A stretch of DNA of 9,686 nucleotides from NCBI GenBank assembly GCA_964481255.1, contig CAYZTZ010000122.1:1-9686 (forward strand), given 5' to 3'. Source of the DNA: UBA6911 sp964481255. Its GTDB lineage: Bacteria > Acidobacteriota > UBA6911. Each line of letters starts with the position of its first letter. Position 1 is the stretch's first letter. Of this stretch, positions 5,473-9,686 are shown in pieces. Under the pieces are notes generated by a model that saw nothing but the letters and a program-made list of their open reading frames with translations, was not told the DNA's origin and made no database searches. The position numbers and the translations under genes were made by a program.

Positions 5473-8400
5473 ATGAAGATCGCGCATCGAAGATTCAGGG
5501 ACGGCCAGGCGATCCAGGAGCGCTATCAGATTGATCGCTTTCTGGGCTCGGGAGAGATGGGGGAGGTCTATCAATGCCGGGATCTCGGCGAGGGGGCCTC
5601 GCGGCTGGCTGTTAAGGTTTTATGGGGCACGCATTCCATTCCGGGACCCATGGACGCTCTCGGCCGGGAGCTGTCTTTTCTGCGCCGGCTGAACCATCCT
5701 GATATTGCCCGTCTTGTTGATTTTGGGTTCCTGAGCGATGCCGGTCGATGGTTTCTGGCCTATGAGTTTATCGAGGGGAAGGATCTTTATGCCGCATCGG
5801 AAAGAATGAACACGGATGAACTGATGGGTTTGATTCTTGAACTTTGCGGGGCCGTCTTGCGCCTGCATTCGCAAGGCGTCATTCACGGAAATCTGAAACC
5901 GTCCAACGCGCTTGTCGGAAGGATGGATCACGCAAAGGAGCGGCTTAAGGTCCTGGATTATGGGCTTAGAGGCTGGTTTCGGAATGATGGGTCGGACAGT
6001 CCGGGATCCATGCCGGCCTATACCGCGCCGGAAATACTCCTGGGAGGCAGACCGGGTCCCGCCTCGGATTTATACTCGCTGGGGATCTTGATCTATCAAC
6101 TGCTGACGCGTCGGCTTCCCTTTGAGGATGAAGACCCCGGCTTTCTGGTTCAGAAACATCTTCAAGGGAGCGTCGATCTGCGCCCCATCGATCGCCTCGG
6201 CGGAGGCGCCGCGTTGTCTCAGCTGTTGCGTGCATTGCTCGACAAGGATCCGGCCAAGAGACCCTCCTCCGCGGAAGAAGTGGTGGGTCTTTTGAAAGAG
6301 ATTGCCGGTGCCGACTCCGCAGCAATGAAGATGAAGAGCTATGGGAATCGACTGCCCGCCGCGCGCTTTGTCGGACGGGAAGCCGAGATGCGATGTCTAA
6401 GGGAGTGTGCGGACCGTGTACGGGTGGACGGCCGCGGATACACGGTTTTTATTACGGGAGAAGCCGGATCGGGCAAAACGAGATGCATGGATGAGTTGAG
6501 AAGCTGGGCCCTTCTGAGCGGCTGGCGCGTGATCGAAGGACGCTGCGGCGATGCCGAAGGAGGGTCCTACGCGCCTTTTCGGCAGATTCTGGCGAGGACG
6601 CAGCCGGCAGGCGGGGAGGCGCTGTTTCACTTCGAGGCCGCCCCCAGTGTGGCGGAGACCGGAAGCTTTGCTGGCTCATCGGAATTTGCGGCGGGACGTT
6701 TTCGGGATCTCCTGACAAGAGAACTTGTCCGGCGGCTGGAAGATCGCCCGACATTGCTATTGCTGCATGATTTCCACAAAGCGGATGAGGCCACCCTCAC
6801 GGTTCTGGATTATTTAAGCTCGGATATTCAGTTCCATGCGGTCCTGATATGTGTCAGCGTCCGTTCCGGCGAGGATAGGAGGGAGATGCTGGGAAAGCTC
6901 ATGCAGGCCATGGTGCGCCGCCAAGGGGGAGAGATCCTGGCACTGGAGTCTTTCTCGAAGCAGGATGTTGGAGATCTCATAGCCGGAATGACGGGGGATG
7001 TGGCGCTCAGGGAAAGGCTTGGGGTTTGGATGTATCGGAACATCGGGGGGAATCCGTTTTTCCTCGAAGAGATGCTGAAGCACCTGGTGGAGCAGGGACT
7101 GCTGTGCCGAATCTCTGGCCAGTGGACTTTCAAAGAGGAGGGCTTGGGCAGCCTTGATCTGCCCGCCGGCGTCGGGGCGATTCTTCGACGTCGTCTCGAG
7201 ACGCTGTCTCCGTCAGCGAAGGATTTGGCGCGATATTTGGCCTTGATGCACCGAGCCGTCCCCCTGGATCTGCTTCAATCGCTGATGTCGATCGATAGGA
7301 GTGCGGTCCATGACGCTTTGCAGGAGCTGAAGGATCGGCAGATGGTGCATGTTGCGCGCGAGGATCCGCAAGAGACGGTGGAATTCCGACACGGACTAAT
7401 TGCCGAGGTAGTTCGGGGCGATTTGCCGCGGCGGCTTCGCCGCGCGATGCATCGCAAAATCGCCGAGGTATTGGAACAGACCTACGGGCCGGACGCGCAC
7501 CTCCAAGAACTCGCCACGCATTATATGGAAGGTAAGAGAGGTCAGATGGCAGTTAGATATTCGCTGGCATTGGCCTCTAAGGCACGTGGTGAATTTTCTC
7601 ATGAACTAGCTCTTAGATGCTATCAGTATGCACTAAAGGAACGGGTTGGTCTATCCATGGAGGAGTGTTGCTCCGTTGCGGTTGATGCGAGCGACACCTT
7701 GTTCGCATTAGGCCTTCCAAAGCATGCCATTAGGCTACTAAAGACGGAAATGCGTAGGGCTGGAAACGTTGGCATACACCAGAAAGCAAAGATGCATATG
7801 CAGCTGGCAATGGCTTATCAATACTATGGCGATCCACATATGCAAGAGATCCATTGCCGTCAAGGCTTAAAGGTTTTTCGGAATCGACCACAAAAGGATC
7901 TTATAAAAGCAATGCTTTGGGCTGAATTAGCTTTTGTAGAAGTGATACGATCCAATCCCAAACGTGGGCTATCGCTTCTAAATAAAGCGATCAGCGTCTG
8001 CCCAATTGATTCCACTGCCACGATATTACGTGGACGCATACAAAATATAATTGCTTCGCTCAATCGCGTCGCTTGTAATCTTCGCGAAGCTCTTGCGGCA
8101 ATCAAAAAAGCATCTCATATATTTGATGGTTTGGGTGAGCACTATCTTACGTGCTCCACTTACTCAACATTAGGAACGATTCAGATGGGCTTGGGTAGAT
8201 TTTTATCTGCTCATGAGAGCCACAAGAAAGCAGTGTTGTTGAGTGCTCAAAGCAGATCTGTTGTCCTTATCGCTCAAGCATCGGGGAATATGGCTGAATG
8301 TCTTTGTCGCATGGGCAAATTGCATGAAGCATCCTATACTGCAGAGCAAGCAGCAAAATCAGTTTCTGAATGTAACAATCAAGCTATTACCTATGCTTTC

Positions 8401-9686
8401 AAGACAATTTGCGCCGAAATCAAGCTAACCGAAGGCGACTATAAGGGGGCACGTAGCATTATTGATCAATTAAATAATGATAGAAACCCCAATGTTGCGC
8501 TATATACTATTGGTCATTCAATGTATATCTCCGCATGCATAAATTATTTCTTAGGTGATTTTCAGGCAGCGCTGCGTGACATCAGAAAATTACTATGCAT
8601 GGAGAAACGGAATGCTCCCTTTTATGAACATGAACTAGCTGAAGCATTAATGGCTCGCATCTATCTCGAGGAAGAGCATATTAGGGAATCGGCCTCAATT
8701 TTATATCGCTTAGATAAAGGATTGGCTAAAAAGCGCTGGCCATATCAAATGTGCATTGTAAAGCTATCTATAGCGGAGTTATTGATACGACAGCAAAAAT
8801 ATGAAAATGCTGAAAAATATGCTTCCCAAGCGTTGAGATTGTCGAAGGCTATGCATTCAGAATCTCTCATGTGCCAAAGTCAGTTAGTTTTGGGGCTGAG
8901 CTGTTCTCGCATTAATGCATTTGCGAAATCTATGCTTGAAAGGATCAACTATCCGTTAATTCATAGTGATGGGCTAGATATTAATGGCGCTATAAATATG
9001 CTTAAGGCCTCTTGTCAAACGTCTGAAGCAGCAGGGCATTACGATATTGCATGGAAATCAAATCTTGCACTGTGCAAAATTTATTTGTCGCAGGACAGGA
9101 ATGAGGAATGTGTCTATCATGCCGAAAAAGCACATGCGCAGTTATGTAAGTTGGAAAGCCGGGTGCCAGAGGAAATGCTTCCGCAATATAACGGATCCTT
9201 TAATCGTGGCAGAATAAAATCTGAATTATCAGGCTTAATTGAAAAATACCGCACGAAGAATCGCATAGATGAAAATATATCAACACAGATTCAGGAGATA
9301 GAAAATACTAGAATACTCCTTCACGTAAGCGCCACTGTAAATTCCATTCGTGACCTCAATCCTTTGCTAGAAGCAATCCTTGATCAGCTAATTCAAGCGC
9401 TTTCTGTTGAGCGCGCCATGGTTTTTCTCAAGGATGAGGCAACCGGAAAACTACAATTTGCAAAGGGTAGGCAATACGAACAAGGTTCGCTTATCAGCCC
9501 AGAGAGAGTGATACTATATTTGCTTGATGATGTATATGTTAGCGGTCGGGCTTTTGTGAGTGCAAATATACAAGAGGATGTGCGATTCTCGCTAAAAAGA
9601 TCAGAGATCTCTAGATATTGTGGGAAACTTTTATGTGCTCCGCTTAAAGTATCGGACAGGGTGCTGGGCGTCCTTTATGCCGATCA
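5473..9686 (+). CDS. Ser/Thr (pseudo)kinase - AAA/STAND ATPase - TPR - GAF signalling protein (3' end outside window)
   Basis: One frame is open from the ATG at 5473 to the window edge (1404 codons plus two bases), so the C-terminus is missing. Residues about 18-280 are a Hanks-type kinase domain: glycine loop GSGEMGEV (25-32), AVK with Lys48, helix-C Glu66, catalytic loop HGNLKPSN (138-145), DYG (162-164), APE (185-187), SDLYSLG (198-204). The catalytic Asp is replaced by Asn140, so phosphotransfer is doubtful. Residues about 300-560 are an AAA_16-type NTPase: P-loop GEAGSGKT (329-336), Walker B-like LLLLHDFHKAD (428-438), Arg464, GGNPFFLEE from 525. A winged-helix-like stretch leads into TPR-like helix pairs (about 690-1235; e.g. 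GNMAECLCRMGKLHEAS near 938). A GAF domain starts near 1287 and is cut. Base composition changes sharply near residue 685. Related proteins often end in a sigma-54-activator or histidine-kinase output; the output here is unseen. Likely a cytoplasmic sensor or scaffold; the ligand is unknown. Confidence 0.9.
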   Translation, partial: MKIAHRRFRDGQAIQERYQIDRFLGSGEMGEVYQCRDLGEGASRLAVKVLWGTHSIPGPMDALGRELSFLRRLNHPDIARLVDFGFLSDAGRWFLAYEFIEGKDLYAASERMNTDELMGLILELCGAVLRLHSQGVIHGNLKPSNALVGRMDHAKERLKVLDYGLRGWFRNDGSDSPGSMPAYTAPEILLGGRPGPASDLYSLGILIYQLLTRRLPFEDEDPGFLVQKHLQGSVDLRPIDRLGGGAALSQLLRALLDKDPAKRPSSAEEVVGLLKEIAGADSAAMKMKSYGNRLPAARFVGREAEMRCLRECADRVRVDGRGYTVFITGEAGSGKTRCMDELRSWALLSGWRVIEGRCGDAEGGSYAPFRQILARTQPAGGEALFHFEAAPSVAETGSFAGSSEFAAGRFRDLLTRELVRRLEDRPTLLLLHDFHKADEATLTVLDYLSSDIQFHAVLICVSVRSGEDRREMLGKLMQAMVRRQGGEILALESFSKQDVGDLIAGMTGDVALRERLGVWMYRNIGGNPFFLEEMLKHLVEQGLLCRISGQWTFKEEGLGSLDLPAGVGAILRRRLETLSPSAKDLARYLALMHRAVPLDLLQSLMSIDRSAVHDALQELKDRQMVHVAREDPQETVEFRHGLIAEVVRGDLPRRLRRAMHRKIAEVLEQTYGPDAHLQELATHYMEGKRGQMAVRYSLALASKARGEFSHELALRCYQYALKERVGLSMEECCSVAVDASDTLFALGLPKHAIRLLKTEMRRAGNVGIHQKAKMHMQLAMAYQYYGDPHMQEIHCRQGLKVFRNRPQKDLIKAMLWAELAFVEVIRSNPKRGLSLLNKAISVCPIDSTATILRGRIQNIIASLNRVACNLREALAAIKKASHIFDGLGEHYLTCSTYSTLGTIQMGLGRFLSAHESHKKAVLLSAQSRSVVLIAQASGNMAECLCRMGKLHEASYTAEQAAKSVSECNNQAITYAFKTICAEIKLTEGDYKGARSIIDQLNNDRNPNVALYTIGHSMYISACINYFLGDFQAALRDIRKLLCMEKRNAPFYEHELAEALMARIYLEEEHIRESASILYRLDKGLAKKRWPYQMCIVKLSIAELLIRQQKYENAEKYASQALRLSKAMHSESLMCQSQLVLGLSCSRINAFAKSMLERINYPLIHSDGLDINGAINMLKASCQTSEAAGHYDIAWKSNLALCKIYLSQDRNEECVYHAEKAHAQLCKLESRVPEEMLPQYNGSFNRGRIKSELSGLIEKYRTKNRIDENISTQIQEIENTRILLHVSATVNSIRDLNPLLEAILDQLIQALSVERAMVFLKDEATGKLQFAKGRQYEQGSLISPERVILYLLDDVYVSGRAFVSANIQEDVRFSLKRSEISRYCGKLLCAPLKVSDRVLGVLYAD
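7510..7560. other. Abrupt composition and codon-usage boundary inside the large signalling gene
   Basis: By hand count the line 7441-7500 has 38 G+C of 60, 7501-7560 has 28, and 8461-8520 only 18. Up to about 7500 (roughly 680 codons) I find about six TTA/CTA Leu codons and three ATA Ile codons. In the roughly 700 codons after it there are about 37 and 18. The reading frame is unbroken, and the protein pattern crosses the point smoothly (EQTYGPDAHLQELATHY, then AVRYSLALASKA), where the ATPase module passes into the TPRs. The low-GC side continues to the window end. Confidence 0.8.

Noticed and set aside
7500..7600. Possible frameshift or pseudogene junction at the composition change in the large gene.
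   Set aside because: I translated the frame codon by codon from 5473 to 9686 and found no stop codon, and TPR- and GAF-like protein continues on the far side.
1..9686. Search for insertion sequences, CRISPR arrays, tRNA/rRNA genes, attachment sites or tandem repeats.
   Set aside because: I saw no transposase, no regularly spaced repeats, no tRNA-like cloverleaf ending in CCA and no rRNA-like stretch.

Overview
The window is bacterial chromosomal DNA. Most of it is GC-rich: the lines I counted by hand run near 60 % GC. It carries six protein genes, two of them cut by the window edges. A soluble secreted peptide-binding protein with an ordinary signal peptide and no usable lipobox, plus two inner-membrane permeases, points to a Gram-negative (two-membrane) organism. 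A very large protein combining a Ser/Thr-kinase-like domain, an AAA/STAND ATPase, TPRs and a GAF domain is typical of signalling-rich lineages such as Myxococcota or Acidobacteriota. I cannot assign a phylum from sequence alone.

Layout, left to right. (1) 1-561, +: the 3' part of an Nfu-type Fe-S cluster scaffold. (2) 562-815: a gene-free spacer with a clear rho-independent terminator at about 685-716 and some GC-rich self-complementary segments. (3) 816-1115, +: a complete HU-family nucleoid protein. (4) 1223-5167, -: an operon of three genes read right to left, namely a family 5 solute-binding protein (5167 to 3401), a DppB/OppB-type permease (3249 to 2263) and a DppC/OppC-type permease (2263 to 1223, TGATG overlap). 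No ATPase gene accompanies it. (5) 5168-5472: a divergent control region with several hairpins. (6) 5473-9686, +: one reading frame, open to the window edge, of at least 1404 codons.

The most interesting object is the large gene. Its kinase domain keeps the glycine loop, the ATP-binding lysine, the helix-C glutamate, DYG and APE. The catalytic loop, however, reads HGN instead of HRD/HGD, so the proton-accepting aspartate is Asn140 and the domain is probably a pseudokinase. An AAA_16-type ATPase with a good P-loop follows, then about 550 residues of TPR-like helices and a GAF domain. At about 7510-7560 composition and codon choice change abruptly, from about 60 % GC to about 48 % and then 30-45 %, with TTA/CTA Leu and ATA Ile becoming common. 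The reading frame and the family pattern continue unbroken. The gene therefore looks like an in-frame chimera of two sources, unless the contig is misassembled at that point.

The transport operon imports peptides or a similar solute. It shares its control region with the signalling gene, so co-regulation or sensing of the imported solute is possible but is inference only. Nfu and HU are housekeeping genes with no evident link to the rest.
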